Below, piece by piece: positions 7,093-17,785 of a stretch of 64,000 bases of DNA (the first letter of the stretch is position 1; each line of letters opens with the position of its first letter). The notes under the pieces are model-generated. The model saw only the letters and a program-made list of their open reading frames with translations. It was not told the origin of the DNA and ran no database searches. A program made the position numbers and the translations under genes. The DNA lies in assembly GCA_964434535.1 (NCBI GenBank), contig CAYSWA010000004.1, positions 101,557-165,556 on the forward strand. Reading direction: 5' to 3'. Source of the stretch: SM23-32 sp964434535 (GTDB lineage Bacteria; Planctomycetota; Brocadiia; SM23-32).

Positions 7093-7128
7093 CGTTGCTC
7101 GTTGCTGGTTGTTCGTTGCTCGTGCGGC
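7093..7128. repeat. Dispersed intergenic repeat (GTTGCTCGT family), copy 1
   Basis: The 36-bp stretch starts CGTTGCTCGTTGCTGGTTG and ends CTCGTGCGGC. Its reverse complement matches 23230-23265 at 33 of 36 positions counted by hand. The element is internally near-tandem in GTTGCT. Confidence 0.75.
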
Positions 7129-7181
7129 TTGTCTGGCGCAGCCGGCCGCAGCAGGTCACGGCTCTGCAATAGCTCCTAAGC

Positions 7182-7291
7182 GGGGCGACGGCGCCGCGTG
7201 ACCGGCGCCTGGTGGGAGGATGTCTCGGCGTCCGGCCGCCCCGGGGCCTGCACGCGGCCCGGATCGGGCGGGGGTGCGGCGCCGTCGCCCC
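7182..7291. repeat. 16-bp perfect inverted repeat bounding 110 bp
   Basis: GGGGCGACGGCGCCGC at 7182-7197 is the exact reverse complement of 7276-7291. It lies just downstream of the permease stop (7324, minus strand). It could form a long terminator-like stem with a 78-nt loop, a structured RNA, or the ends of a small mobile repeat. No flanking target duplication is evident. Confidence 0.55.
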
Positions 7292-7323
7292 TTGCGTTGC
7301 TGTATACGGCTCCCGGCCCGGCG

Positions 7324-8595
7324 CTATTCGTGGCGCAGGGCCTCGATCGGGTCCATGTGAGCGGCGCGATAGGCCGGGTAAATGCCGAAGACGACGCCGA
7401 CGGCGGCGCTGATGCCGAAGGCGAGCATCAACGACCAGACGGTGACGATGGTGCGCATGCCGGCGAAGCGCTGGACCAGGTAGGGCGCCACGATCCCGAG
7501 GGCGATACCCAGCAGGCCGCCGAACAGGGCGAGCAGGAGCGTCTCGGTGAGGAACTGGAAGACGATGTGGCGCCGCTTGGCGCCCATGGCGCGGCGGATG
7601 CCGATCTCCCGCGTGCGCTCCAGCACCGTGGCCAGCGTGATGTTCATGATGCCGATGCCGCCGACCAGCAGGCTGATGGCGGCGATCGAGCCGAGCACGA
7701 TGCTGAATATGCGCTTGGTGCGCCGCGCCTGCACCAGCAGTTGCAGGGGCACGATGAGCTGGTAGTCGGCCTTGTCGTGCGTGGACTGCAGGATCTGCGC
7801 GATGACGCTCTCGGCGCGCCGCACCTCGTCCAGCGAGGCGATCTGCACGATCGCCTCGTGGTACTCGACCTTCTCGGCCTCCATGGTGCCGCCGGTTCGG
7901 TGGATGGTGTTCGGCCCCCAGAACAGGTTCATGGTCGTCAGGGGGATGTAGAGCTCGCTGTTGGGGTCGCCGGCCCTCTCGGCGCCGGCCAGCTCGCCGC
8001 GGGCGAACGAGGTCATGATGCCGACGACGCGGAAGCGCAGCTCCCCGCGCAGGATCGTGGAGCCGAGGGCGCCGCCGAGCGGGAAGAGGACCCGGGCGGC
8101 GTCCTTGCCCAGCACGCAGACGTTGGCCTTGCGGTCCATGTCGGCCGGGCTCAGGAACCGGCCTTTCAGCACGGTGGAGTTGGTCACCTCCAGGTGGGCG
8201 GGGACGGTGCCGACGATCTGCGTGTCGAGCCGCCGGCTGCCCCGGTAGACGTTCTCGCGCACCTTGCGCGAGGGCACCACCCGCGTGACGCCCGGCACAT
8301 CGCGCATGCGCACCACGTCGCGCTGCTTCAGGCCGTACTCGATCAAGACGCTCTGCGTCTCGGCGGCGCTCTGGCCCTGGGGCGGCTTGACGCTCTGGAT
8401 GATGATGTTGTGGCTGCCCAGCTTGCGTATCTGCTCCTGGGCCTCTTCGCCGGCGCCGGTGCCGATGGCGAGCATGGCGATGACCGAGCAGACGCCGAAC
8501 GTGATGCCGAGCATGGTCAGGCCGCTGCGCATCTTGTGCAGCCAGAGGCTCTTCAGCCCTGCCCTGAGGGTGCGTTTGAGCTGGAATCCGATCAT
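7324..8595 (-). CDS. MacB-like ABC transporter permease
   Basis: This is a 423-residue inner-membrane subunit of an ATP-driven tripartite efflux or transport system of the MacB/LolE type. An N-terminal transmembrane helix (about residues 20-42, MRSGLTMLGITFGVCSVIAM) is followed by a MacB-type periplasmic core domain (about 45-290). Three C-terminal helices form the FtsX domain, including LVGGIGIMNITLATVLERTR. The ATG at 8595 lies 14 bp after the ATPase stop. It is the last gene of the six-gene efflux operon. Unlike E. coli MacB, ATPase and permease are separate chains. Its substrate is unknown. Confidence 0.92.
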   Translation of the reverse strand: MIGFQLKRTLRAGLKSLWLHKMRSGLTMLGITFGVCSVIAMLAIGTGAGEEAQEQIRKLGSHNIIIQSVKPPQGQSAAETQSVLIEYGLKQRDVVRMRDVPGVTRVVPSRKVRENVYRGSRRLDTQIVGTVPAHLEVTNSTVLKGRFLSPADMDRKANVCVLGKDAARVLFPLGGALGSTILRGELRFRVVGIMTSFARGELAGAERAGDPNSELYIPLTTMNLFWGPNTIHRTGGTMEAEKVEYHEAIVQIASLDEVRRAESVIAQILQSTHDKADYQLIVPLQLLVQARRTKRIFSIVLGSIAAISLLVGGIGIMNITLATVLERTREIGIRRAMGAKRRHIVFQFLTETLLLALFGGLLGIALGIVAPYLVQRFAGMRTIVTVWSLMLAFGISAAVGVVFGIYPAYRAAHMDPIEALRHE

Positions 8596-8609
8596 GGCTC
8601 TCTCTCTTC

Positions 8610-9302
<693 letters not shown>

Positions 9303-9318
9303 CTCGCGGGTTCGCTCC

Positions 9319-11079
9319 TCAGCCCTGGGGCCCCTGAGGGTTGCTCTGCGGGCTCATGCCCCGGCGCTGCCCGCCCGGCCCCTCGCCGCCGGCCGGTCCC
9401 TCGGCGGCCGGGCCAGCGGGTCCGGGCGCTCCCGGCAGCTCGGCGCCTTCGCCCGCGGCCCTCTTGGCCGCCTCCTCGGCGGCCCGCACCTTCTCCTCCA
9501 GCTCGCTCTCGTCCGCCTGCGTTGGGGGCGCCAGGAAGACCTCCTCGCCGACGTTCAGGCCGCTGCGTATCTCCGCGTGGCGCTCGGAGGCATGCCCCGT
9601 CTCCACCTCTCGCACCCGGGGGCCGGTCGGGCCCAGCACCCAGCAGAAGCTGCGCCCTTTGTAGCGTTTCACGGCGGAGGTGGGCACCCGGATGACGTCC
9701 TGCACGTAGGCCACCACCACCTGGGCGGAGGCCGACATGCCGGGGATGAAGACCTGCGGCATCTCATCGAGCGCCACGTCGATCTCGTAGACCTTCGAGT
9801 CGGGGTTGAGCCAGGCGTGCTCGGCGCTGGCCACCGGGCTGACGCGCGCCACGCGGCCGGTGAGCACCTCGCCGGGGGATGCCTCCAGCGTGATGACGGC
9901 CGGCTGGCCGAGCTTGACCTTGTCGATGTCCTGCTCGGGGATGCTCATGCGCGCCGCCAGGGTGCTCAGGTCGGGGATGCGCACGATGGTCTGGTTCTGC
10001 TGCACGGTGGCGCCCTGCTCGATGCTCTGGCGGCGGCGTTCCCACGGGTTGGTGGCGCCGCCGTAGATGATGCGGCCGGGCTGGGGAGCGCGGATGGTGC
10101 ATTTGGCGATCATGTCCCGCGTCTTGGCCAGGCGTTCCTTCTCCAGCTCGTAGCTGGCCCTGGCGGATTTCAGCTCGGCCTCGGCCTGGGCCAGCTCGCT
10201 CTCGGCGCGGGCCTTTACGCGCTCCAGGTCGCGCTGGCTCTCCGTCACGTCGCTGTAGCGCTGCTCGGCTTCCTTGGGCAGCGTGTAGCGCTTCAGCAGG
10301 CGCAGCTCCTCGTTGGCGGCCTCTACCTTGATGCGCCGGCGGGTGACGGCCAGATGGTCGGCGGCCAGCTCGTTGCGGTTGACGAAGCCTTTCTCGTAGA
10401 GCTTCTGTGTCCACTGGAGCGTGTCTTCGGCGCGCGTCAGCTCTTCTCCGGCGAGCTGGACCTGGCTCTCCAGGTCGCGCAGCGCCTGGCGGGCCAGCCC
10501 CCCCAGGGCCGTCTCCTCGGCCAGGGCGGCGAAGTGTGCCCCGCCTTCCAGCACCCGGGCCCCAAGGTCCGCCCCCAGGTATCGTTCCAGCTCCATCCGG
10601 GCGAACTTCACGTTCAGCTCGGCGATGGCGATGTTGCTCTCGTTCTGCTTGAGCTGGATCTCGTAGTCCTCCTGGGCCTCGGTGTGGGCGGCCTCGGCGT
10701 CGTAGAAGCTGATCTGGCGGTCTGCCTCGCGCTCCTCCAGCCCGCTGGAGTCGAGCTGCACGATGACCTTGCCCTCGGCCACGTCTTGCTCGGTCAGGAG
10801 GGTGCCTTCGTCGACGATCTGCAGGATCGTGGCCGAGCCCTCGACCTCGCACTTGACCTCGTAGGGCTTCATCGCCCAGAGCGCGCCGCGCTGGCCGATG
10901 GTGACGAGCAGGCCGCCGCGCTGCACCTGGACGGTTGGCACCAGCGTGTCGAGCCGGCCGGCGCCGGGGCGAGTCAGCAGCCCGAGCGCCATGGCGATCA
11001 GGGCCAGCACGCTGACGAGAACCGCCCCGCCGAGGCGCCGGCGGGTCAGCCGTCTCTTTGTCCGCTCGGCGCGGCTCAT
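9319..11079 (-). CDS. HlyD/MacA-family periplasmic adaptor, second of a tandem pair
   Basis: This is a 586-residue membrane-fusion protein linking the ABC permease to the outer-membrane channel. An N-terminal transmembrane segment (residues about 17-36) is followed by a barrel-sandwich region, a long helical hairpin (about 120-330, rich in E/A/L/Q heptads) and C-terminal beta-barrel/membrane-proximal domains. The sequence KQNESNIAIAELNVKFARME recurs almost unchanged in the adjacent adaptor, so the two are paralogues. The tail is Gly/Pro-rich and low in complexity. Its ATG overlaps the stop of the first adaptor (ATGA, 11076-11079). It is longer than MacA (about 370), mainly from the hairpin and tail. 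Confidence 0.9.
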   Translation of the reverse strand: MSRAERTKRRLTRRRLGGAVLVSVLALIAMALGLLTRPGAGRLDTLVPTVQVQRGGLLVTIGQRGALWAMKPYEVKCEVEGSATILQIVDEGTLLTEQDVAEGKVIVQLDSSGLEEREADRQISFYDAEAAHTEAQEDYEIQLKQNESNIAIAELNVKFARMELERYLGADLGARVLEGGAHFAALAEETALGGLARQALRDLESQVQLAGEELTRAEDTLQWTQKLYEKGFVNRNELAADHLAVTRRRIKVEAANEELRLLKRYTLPKEAEQRYSDVTESQRDLERVKARAESELAQAEAELKSARASYELEKERLAKTRDMIAKCTIRAPQPGRIIYGGATNPWERRRQSIEQGATVQQNQTIVRIPDLSTLAARMSIPEQDIDKVKLGQPAVITLEASPGEVLTGRVARVSPVASAEHAWLNPDSKVYEIDVALDEMPQVFIPGMSASAQVVVAYVQDVIRVPTSAVKRYKGRSFCWVLGPTGPRVREVETGHASERHAEIRSGLNVGEEVFLAPPTQADESELEEKVRAAEEAAKRAAGEGAELPGAPGPAGPAAEGPAGGEGPGGQRRGMSPQSNPQGPQG

Positions 11080-13061
11080 TGCCTCGGCCCCTCTCCTTGC
11101 CGGGCGCCGCCCTGCTGGCGGCGCTCAGCCGGCGGCGGCGGGCCGCCCTGGAAGCGCTGGAGCATCTGGCGCAGGGCGTCGCGCTGGTCTTCGGGCAGCT
11201 CGCGCAAGAGCTCCTCGACCCTTGCGGCCCGCTCCTGCTCGGGCAGATCCCGCAGCTCGCGCAGCTTCGGGCCGACGGTGGCCCAGTCGAGCGGCGGCAT
11301 GGCGCCCGGCGGGCCGGGCCCCTCGGCGGGGGCCGGCTCCTGCGGGGCCTCCTGCGGCGGCGCGGCCTCCTCCAGCTTCTCGGCCACGTGCTCGAGCACC
11401 TCCTCCGGCGCGGGCGCGGCTTCCCAGGTCTCCTCGCCCAGGAACTCGCCCGGCGCCAGCCGCACCAGCTCGCCGAGTTCGAGGCCGTCGCGGATCTCGA
11501 CCAACTCCCCGGTGAAGTGCCCCGTCTTGACCGGGCGCACCTGTGGCCCGCGCGGCCCTTCCACCAGGCAGACGTGCTGGCCGCCGTAGGAGGTGACCGC
11601 CTCCAGCGGCACGTAGAGCACGTCTTTCAGATCGGCGATGATGATCTCGGCCGTGGCCGTCATGCCCGGGGTGAGGCCGCCGTCGACCTCCTCCAGCGCG
11701 ACGTCGGTCTCGTAGACCTTGATCTCGGGGTTGAGCCATGCGTGCGCCGAGCTGGCCACGGGGCTGGTGCGCACGACCTTGCCGGGGAAGGTCCGGCCGG
11801 GGATGGCCTCGACGGTGACGATCGCCTTCTGGCCTCTCTGGACCTTCTGGATGTCGGTCTCGTGCAGGTTCACCTGCGCCGCCAGCGTGGAGAGCTCGGG
11901 GATGACGAGGATCGACTCGTTCTGGCGCACCTCGCCCCCCTCACGGATCGGGTCGCGCCTGCGGCGCCTGGGATCGGAGGTGGAGGCGTAGACGACGCGG
12001 CCCGGCTTCGGCGCACGGATCACGCACTTCTCGACCATCTCCCGGAACTTCTCGAACCGTTCCTTCTCCAGCTTGTAGCTCGCCTTGCGGGACTTCAGGC
12101 CGGCCTCGGCCTGGGCAAGCTGGCTGCGGGCCCGGGCCATCACGCGGTCCAGGTCGCGCAGGTACTCCACGTAGTCGCTGTAGCGCTGCTCGGCCTCCTT
12201 GGGCAGCGTGTAGCGCTCGAACAGGCGCAGCTCCTCGCGGGCGGACTCCAGCTCGATGCGCCGCCGAGTCACGGCGAGCTGGTCGGCCGTCAGTTCGTTG
12301 CGGTTCACGTAGCCCCTATCGAGCAGCTTCGAGGTCCACTCCAGGGTCTCCTCGGCGCGGGTCAGCTCCTCGTTGGCGAGCTGGACCTGGGCCTCCAGGT
12401 CGCGCAGCGTCTGCTGCGCCGTGCCGCCCAGCAGGGGGTTTGCGCCGAGCTCGGCGAAGCCCGCCGCTGCATCGATCACCTGCCCGGCCAGCTCGGCCCC
12501 CAGGTAGCGCTCCAGCTCCATGCGCGCGAACTTCACGTTCAGCTCGGCGATGGCGACGTTGCTCTCGTTCTGCTTTTTCTGGATGGCCAGGCTCTCCTCG
12601 GCCTGCTTGTAGGACGCCTCGGCCCGGTAGAAGCTGATCTCCTTGCTGCTGCGCGTCTCCTCCAGGTCCGAGGAGTCGAGCCGCACCAGCACCTTGCCGT
12701 TCTCGACGTCCTCTGCGGTGATGGCCGTGCCTTCGTCGACGATCTCGATGATCGTGCGGCGGCCCTCCACCTCGCTCTTGATCTCGAGCGATTCCATGGC
12801 CGTCAGCGCCCCGCCCTCGGTCACGGAGACGGTCAGGTCGCCCCGGCGCACCGGCGCGGTGCGCACCTGCGGCGCTGCGCCCCGGGCCGCCGGCTGCGCG
12901 GCCAGCCCGTAGGCCAGCGCCGCCGCCGCAATCACCGCCAGCACGATGCCCCCGATGACGAGGCCCCGGTTGAGCCGCGGCCGCTCGGCGCCGCTCTGCT
13001 TGCGAGGGTCCACCACGGGGGTGCCGGTCCCGCCGGCCGGCGTCTTGTCACTCGTACTCAT
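11076..13061 (-). CDS. HlyD/MacA-family periplasmic adaptor, first of a tandem pair
   Basis: This 661-residue adaptor has the same architecture as the following gene: a transmembrane anchor at about 31-52, a coiled-coil hairpin at about 130-340, then lipoyl and beta-barrel parts. The C-terminal extension (from about 560) is unusual. It contains PLDWATVGPKLRELRDLPEQ and repeated Arg/Glu/Leu helices that resemble the metal-sensor-like 'RELPEDQR' helices of small periplasmic stress proteins, ending in a Gly/Gln-rich tail. The start overlaps the TolC gene by 14 bp. Two adaptors in one tripartite operon may form a mixed hexamer (inference). Confidence 0.9.
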   Translation of the reverse strand: MSTSDKTPAGGTGTPVVDPRKQSGAERPRLNRGLVIGGIVLAVIAAAALAYGLAAQPAARGAAPQVRTAPVRRGDLTVSVTEGGALTAMESLEIKSEVEGRRTIIEIVDEGTAITAEDVENGKVLVRLDSSDLEETRSSKEISFYRAEASYKQAEESLAIQKKQNESNVAIAELNVKFARMELERYLGAELAGQVIDAAAGFAELGANPLLGGTAQQTLRDLEAQVQLANEELTRAEETLEWTSKLLDRGYVNRNELTADQLAVTRRRIELESAREELRLFERYTLPKEAEQRYSDYVEYLRDLDRVMARARSQLAQAEAGLKSRKASYKLEKERFEKFREMVEKCVIRAPKPGRVVYASTSDPRRRRRDPIREGGEVRQNESILVIPELSTLAAQVNLHETDIQKVQRGQKAIVTVEAIPGRTFPGKVVRTSPVASSAHAWLNPEIKVYETDVALEEVDGGLTPGMTATAEIIIADLKDVLYVPLEAVTSYGGQHVCLVEGPRGPQVRPVKTGHFTGELVEIRDGLELGELVRLAPGEFLGEETWEAAPAPEEVLEHVAEKLEEAAPPQEAPQEPAPAEGPGPPGAMPPLDWATVGPKLRELRDLPEQERAARVEELLRELPEDQRDALRQMLQRFQGGPPPPAERRQQGGARQGEGPRQ

Positions 13062-14727
13062 CGAAAGCCTCCTTCAGTTGTCCCTGCTCACCCACCTGCA
13101 GAATGCCCATGTCGCGGGCCAGCTCGAGGCTGGCCACGCGGTAGTCCACCAGGGCGCGGGCCAGCGCGTTCTGCGCCCTGAGCAGCGCCTCGCGTGCCTC
13201 CAGCACGTCGCGCGCATCGGCGCGGCCCGCCTCCAGCAGCAGCATGGTGCTCTCCACGCGCCGCTCGGCCAGCTTGACGCTCTCCCGTTGGATCTGGTAG
13301 CTGCGCCGGGCGCGCTCGTACTGGCGCCAGGCGTTGCGCACGTCGCGCACGACCTGGTCGCGCAGCTCCGTGTGGTTGCGCATGGCGCGCTGAAGCTCGA
13401 TCAGCCGGCGGCGGAACGCGTTGCGCTCCGAGAGGCGGTCCAGGGGCAGGTCCAGCTCGAAGCCGGCGCTGAGGTCCAGGCGGTCGGCCTGGAAGTTCAG
13501 CGGCTGGGCCTCGCCCTCGGTGTCCATCGCGAGCCCGGCGCTCAGGTCCAGCCCGGGCAGCAGGTCGTTGGCCGCCACCTCTACCTTGCGCTCGGCGTCG
13601 TCCCGCCGGTCGCCCCGGCTCATCAGGTCCAGCCGGTGCGCCAGCGCGATCTGCTCGATCGCCTCCAGCGCCAGTTCGATGACAATGACGCCCTCTTCGG
13701 TCAGCCGCGTCAGCTCGCGTTCGTCGAGCACCAGCCCCGTCTCGGTCGGCAGCCCCAGGGTGATCTTGAACTGGTCCAGCAGGTTCTGGTAGGTCTGGCG
13801 GGCCGTAACCAGGCCGTTCTCGGCCTGGAGCTCGTCCTGGCGTATCTGGTCCACCTGGAACTCGGCCATCCGGCCGGCCTGGCCGAGCGACTCGGCCCAG
13901 TCCCGGGTCAGCGACAGGTTCTCGTAGTTGATCCGCTCGTTCTCCAGGATCTGGCGCTGCTCCAGCACGCGGTAGTAGTCGGAGAGCACGCGCACGAAGA
14001 ACGTGCGGCGGAAGCGGATGAAGTCCCGCACCTGGTAGATCACGTCCCGCTCGGCCTGGGTCAGCGGCTCGCTCACCGCCACGCCGGCGCCGCGCAGCAG
14101 CGGCTGGGTGACGTTGACCCTCAGCAGGGAGGAGGCCGCGCGGTCGGGCCGTCCCCGCAGGAACTGGCTCAGCGTCGTGGCCAGGCTCACGCTCAGTTGC
14201 GTGCCGGACTTGAAGAGCCGCTCGAAGCCGAGGTCCGACTCGCCGCTCACCTGCGTCGTGTCGCCCAGGTTCGTGTTGTCGTATCGGCCCGACAGGATCC
14301 AGAACCACTGCGAGTCGAACCGGTATCGCTCCAGCGTCAGGGCCAGGGCCGTCAGGTAGAGCGCCTCCTTCTGGGTCTGGTAGTCCCGGCTGTTCAGCGT
14401 GGCGATCTGGAGGGCCTTCTCCAGCGAGATCACCACCACCTGCTCGGGCGTCGCCTCTTCGGCCAGGGCGGGGGGGGCCGCCTCGGTGGGCAGCTCCACC
14501 GGCTCCACCCCGGCGCGGGGGCATCCGGCCAGCACGTCGGCCGTGTCCTGCTCCACGGTGTAGCGGGCGGGCATCTCGGGGAAGCCGGCCGACTTCTGCT
14601 CCAGGATGGTGTAGACCTCCCGGTCGGCGGAGCGCTTGTAGTAGTCCCGTGAGCAGCCGGCCGCCAGGGCCAGGGCGGCGAGGCAGAAGACGAGCTTCAC
14701 GCGCGGTGTGCGGGCTGATTCGGGCAT
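13048..14727 (-). CDS. TolC-like outer-membrane efflux lipoprotein
   Basis: This is the outer-membrane channel of the tripartite pump, 559 residues. The first 25 residues are a lipoprotein signal (FCLAALALAAGC, acylated Cys25), as in the NodT/CusC subgroup of the TolC family. Two outer-membrane-efflux repeats follow, with long alpha-helical stretches (about 230-340 and 430-540; for example RAQNALARALVDYRVASLEL). It is the first structural gene after tetR, with a 10-bp gap, and overlaps the first adaptor gene at its 3' end. Confidence 0.92.
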   Translation of the reverse strand: MPESARTPRVKLVFCLAALALAAGCSRDYYKRSADREVYTILEQKSAGFPEMPARYTVEQDTADVLAGCPRAGVEPVELPTEAAPPALAEEATPEQVVVISLEKALQIATLNSRDYQTQKEALYLTALALTLERYRFDSQWFWILSGRYDNTNLGDTTQVSGESDLGFERLFKSGTQLSVSLATTLSQFLRGRPDRAASSLLRVNVTQPLLRGAGVAVSEPLTQAERDVIYQVRDFIRFRRTFFVRVLSDYYRVLEQRQILENERINYENLSLTRDWAESLGQAGRMAEFQVDQIRQDELQAENGLVTARQTYQNLLDQFKITLGLPTETGLVLDERELTRLTEEGVIVIELALEAIEQIALAHRLDLMSRGDRRDDAERKVEVAANDLLPGLDLSAGLAMDTEGEAQPLNFQADRLDLSAGFELDLPLDRLSERNAFRRRLIELQRAMRNHTELRDQVVRDVRNAWRQYERARRSYQIQRESVKLAERRVESTMLLLEAGRADARDVLEAREALLRAQNALARALVDYRVASLELARDMGILQVGEQGQLKEAFDEYE

Positions 14728-14737
14728 CTCTCGGATC

Positions 14738-15331
14738 CTATGTCTCCTGTTGCGGGTGCCTGACCAGCAGTCCCTTCTCGAACAGCTCGACGATCACCTG
14801 GTGCCAGTCCTTGCCCCCGGGCATCTCCTCGCGGTTGCGCAGGCCGGTCCTGACCAGCCCCAGCAGCAGCCGGGCGGCGGCCTGGGGGCTGAGCAGCGTG
14901 GCGTAGCGCCCCTCCTCCATGCCGCATACGATGAAGCCGGCCGCCACCGAGAGCACCTCCTCGTCCTTCTTGCGCCACTGCTTCCAGATCTTCTTCTTGC
15001 GCCGCGAGCCCCGCAGCTGTTCGCTCCACATCAGCCCGAACAGCGAACCGCGCCGGGTGAAGAAATCGGCGATGGCGGCCACCAGGCGCCTCAGCCCCTC
15101 TCCGGGGTCCTCCTCCTCGGCGCCGACCTGCTTGACCGACGCGACCAGCTCGTCCAGCCCGGACAGGATCACCTGCCAGAACAGGTCCTCTTTGTCCTCG
15201 AAGTAGCGATAGACGGTGCCCTTGCCGACGCCGGCCCGGTGGCATATCTCGTCGAGCGTCACCTCGTGGTAACGCCCGGCGGCGAAGAGCTCCTCGGCGG
15301 CCTTCAGGATCTGCTTTGCCTTGGCCGACAT
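14738..15331 (-). CDS. TetR/AcrR-family repressor of the efflux operon
   Basis: This is a 197-residue regulator. Residues 1-50 form the TetR helix-turn-helix (AKQILKAAEELFAAGRYHEV then ICHRAGVGKGTVYRYFEDKE). The rest is a variable ligand-binding helical domain. The ATG at 15331 is chosen because GGGAGG lies just upstream and the HTH starts directly after it; a longer in-frame reading to 15454 would begin upstream of the promoter. A 16-bp perfect palindrome sits between the promoter -10 and this start, so it very likely represses itself and the five downstream pump genes until an effector binds. Confidence 0.93.
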   Translation of the reverse strand: MSAKAKQILKAAEELFAAGRYHEVTLDEICHRAGVGKGTVYRYFEDKEDLFWQVILSGLDELVASVKQVGAEEEDPGEGLRRLVAAIADFFTRRGSLFGLMWSEQLRGSRRKKKIWKQWRKKDEEVLSVAAGFIVCGMEEGRYATLLSPQAAARLLLGLVRTGLRNREEMPGGKDWHQVIVELFEKGLLVRHPQQET

Positions 15332-15350
15332 GCCATCCTCCCGAGAGTAG

Positions 15351-15366
15351 AACTGACCGGTCAGTT
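15351..15366. promoter_or_regulatory. TetR operator palindrome
   Basis: AACTGACCGGTCAGTT is a perfect 16-bp palindrome located 2 bp downstream of the -10 box, where a bound TetR dimer would block initiation. Confidence 0.8.
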
Positions 15367-15368
15367 CC

Positions 15369-15397
15369 ATTCTCCCACGTCTTGCCGGCCCTGTCAA
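15369..15397 (-). promoter_or_regulatory. Promoter of the TetR-efflux operon
   Basis: On the minus strand a perfect TTGACA (15392-15397), 17 bp, GAGAAT (15369-15374). The start point would fall inside or beside the operator palindrome. Confidence 0.75.
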
Positions 15398-15471
15398 AGC
15401 GAATCCGGAAAAAAAGCGCCGCACTCCGGGGCGCCGCCCCGCCGTCCGCGCCAACCCGAGCCCCGAGACCC

Positions 15472-16593
<1,122 letters not shown>

Positions 16594-16609
16594 CGGCGCG
16601 GGGCGTCCC

Positions 16610-17686
16610 TCAGGCGATCAGCATGGCGTCGCCGTAGCTGTAGAAGCGATAGCGCTCGGCGAGGGCCTCGCGGTAGGCGCGCAGGATGCGCTCGCGCCCG
16701 GCGAAGGCCGCCACCAGCATCAGCAGCGTGCTGCGGGGCAGGTGGAAGTTGGTGATGAGCGCCCCGACGGCGCGGAACTCGAACGGGGGATAGATGAACA
16801 GATCGGTCCAGCCCCACTGCTCGCGCCACTGGCCGGCGCGGGCGACGTGCTCCAGCACGCGGCAGGTGGTGGTGCCGGTCGCCACGACGCGGCGGCCCTC
16901 GCGCAGGGCGTCGGCGACGGCGGCGGCGCTCTGGCCGGGCAGGTGGAACTGCTCGGCCTGCATGCGGTGCTCCTCGACGCGCTCGGCGCGCACCGGCTGG
17001 AAGGTGCCCGGCCCGACCAGCAGCGAGAGCGAGCGGACCTCCACCCCCCACCCGCGCAGGCTGGCGAGCAGCTCCTCGGTGAAGTGGAGCCCGGCGGTCG
17101 GGGCGGCGACGGCGCCGGGCGTGCTGGCGTAGACGGTCTGGTAGCGGCGGCGGTCGAGTTCGGGCATCTCCTCGGGCATGCCCCGCCGGCGACGGGCGCG
17201 GCGGATGTAGGGCGGCAGCGGCATCGTGCCCAGCTCGAGCAGGGCCTCGGCGGCGGCCTCCTCCGGCCCCAGCGAGACGAGCCAGTAGCCCCCGCCCTCG
17301 TCCCGGACCAGGTTGATGCGGGTGGCGGGCGCATCGGGGGCGTCGGCCAACAGCAGCTCGCCCTCCCGCAGGCTGCCGCCGGCCCTGACCATGGCCAGGT
17401 AGCAGGCCGGGTGCGCGGCGGCGGGCTCGGGGCGCACCAGCAGCAGCTCCACCGCCCCTCCGCTGGCCCGCACGGCCCGCAGGCGCGCCGGCATCACGCG
17501 GGCGTCGTTCAGCACCAGCAGGTCCTTCGGGCTGAGCAGCTCGGCCAGGTCGGCGAACCGCCGGTGGGAGACGGCGCCGGTGCGCCGCTCCAGCACCATC
17601 AGCCGCGCCTCCTCGCGGCGCTCGGCCGGCGTGGCGGCGATCAGCTCCTCCGGCAACTCGTAGTCGAACAGCGACAGCTCGGTCAC
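16610..17686 (-). CDS. queA: S-adenosylmethionine:tRNA ribosyltransferase-isomerase
   Basis: QueA transfers and isomerises the ribosyl moiety of SAM onto preQ1-tRNA to give epoxyqueuosine. The 358-residue protein has the typical N-terminus LFDYELPEELIAATPAERRE. It also has the central AAPTAGLHFTEELL motif and the C-terminal PPFEFRAVGALITNFHLPRS / LLMLVAAFAGRERILRAY blocks. The start is a GTG at 17686, the only start that retains the conserved LSLFDYELP beginning. It shares an operon with tgt. Confidence 0.97.
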   Translation of the reverse strand: MTELSLFDYELPEELIAATPAERREEARLMVLERRTGAVSHRRFADLAELLSPKDLLVLNDARVMPARLRAVRASGGAVELLLVRPEPAAAHPACYLAMVRAGGSLREGELLLADAPDAPATRINLVRDEGGGYWLVSLGPEEAAAEALLELGTMPLPPYIRRARRRRGMPEEMPELDRRRYQTVYASTPGAVAAPTAGLHFTEELLASLRGWGVEVRSLSLLVGPGTFQPVRAERVEEHRMQAEQFHLPGQSAAAVADALREGRRVVATGTTTCRVLEHVARAGQWREQWGWTDLFIYPPFEFRAVGALITNFHLPRSTLLMLVAAFAGRERILRAYREALAERYRFYSYGDAMLIA

Positions 17687-17715
17687 GGCCGCACCTCGCC
17701 TCGAAGCCCGCTTTC

Positions 17716-17744
17716 ACTATGCCACAAAGGCCCGGCACGGGCAA
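17716..17744 (-). promoter_or_regulatory. Candidate queA-tgt promoter
   Basis: On the minus strand TTGCCC (17739-17744), 17 bp, CATAGT (17716-17721), about 30 bp before the GTG start. Confidence 0.5.
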
Positions 17745-17760
17745 GGCGGACGGGGCGGCA

Positions 17761-17785
17761 TTGCGGATTGGGGATTGCGGATTGG
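17761..17785. repeat. Dispersed intergenic word repeat (GATTG family), copy 1
   Basis: TTGCGGATTGGGGATTGCGG continues into a further ATTGG. It is a near-tandem of GGATTG words in otherwise GC-rich DNA. A related near-tandem (opposite orientation, CAATC words) lies at 28066-28095. Confidence 0.6.

Larger units (their letters stand above)
6949..7323. other. Repeat-rich intergenic region between the efflux operon and mreD
   Basis: There is no gene here. From left to right it holds GCCGAAG-TGG-CTTCGGC hairpin DNA (about 6980-6996), a GGATGAAG-family repeat (7013-7090), a GTTGCTCGT-family repeat (7093-7128), and a large inverted repeat (7182-7291). It is one of the densest repeat clusters of the window. 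Confidence 0.6.
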
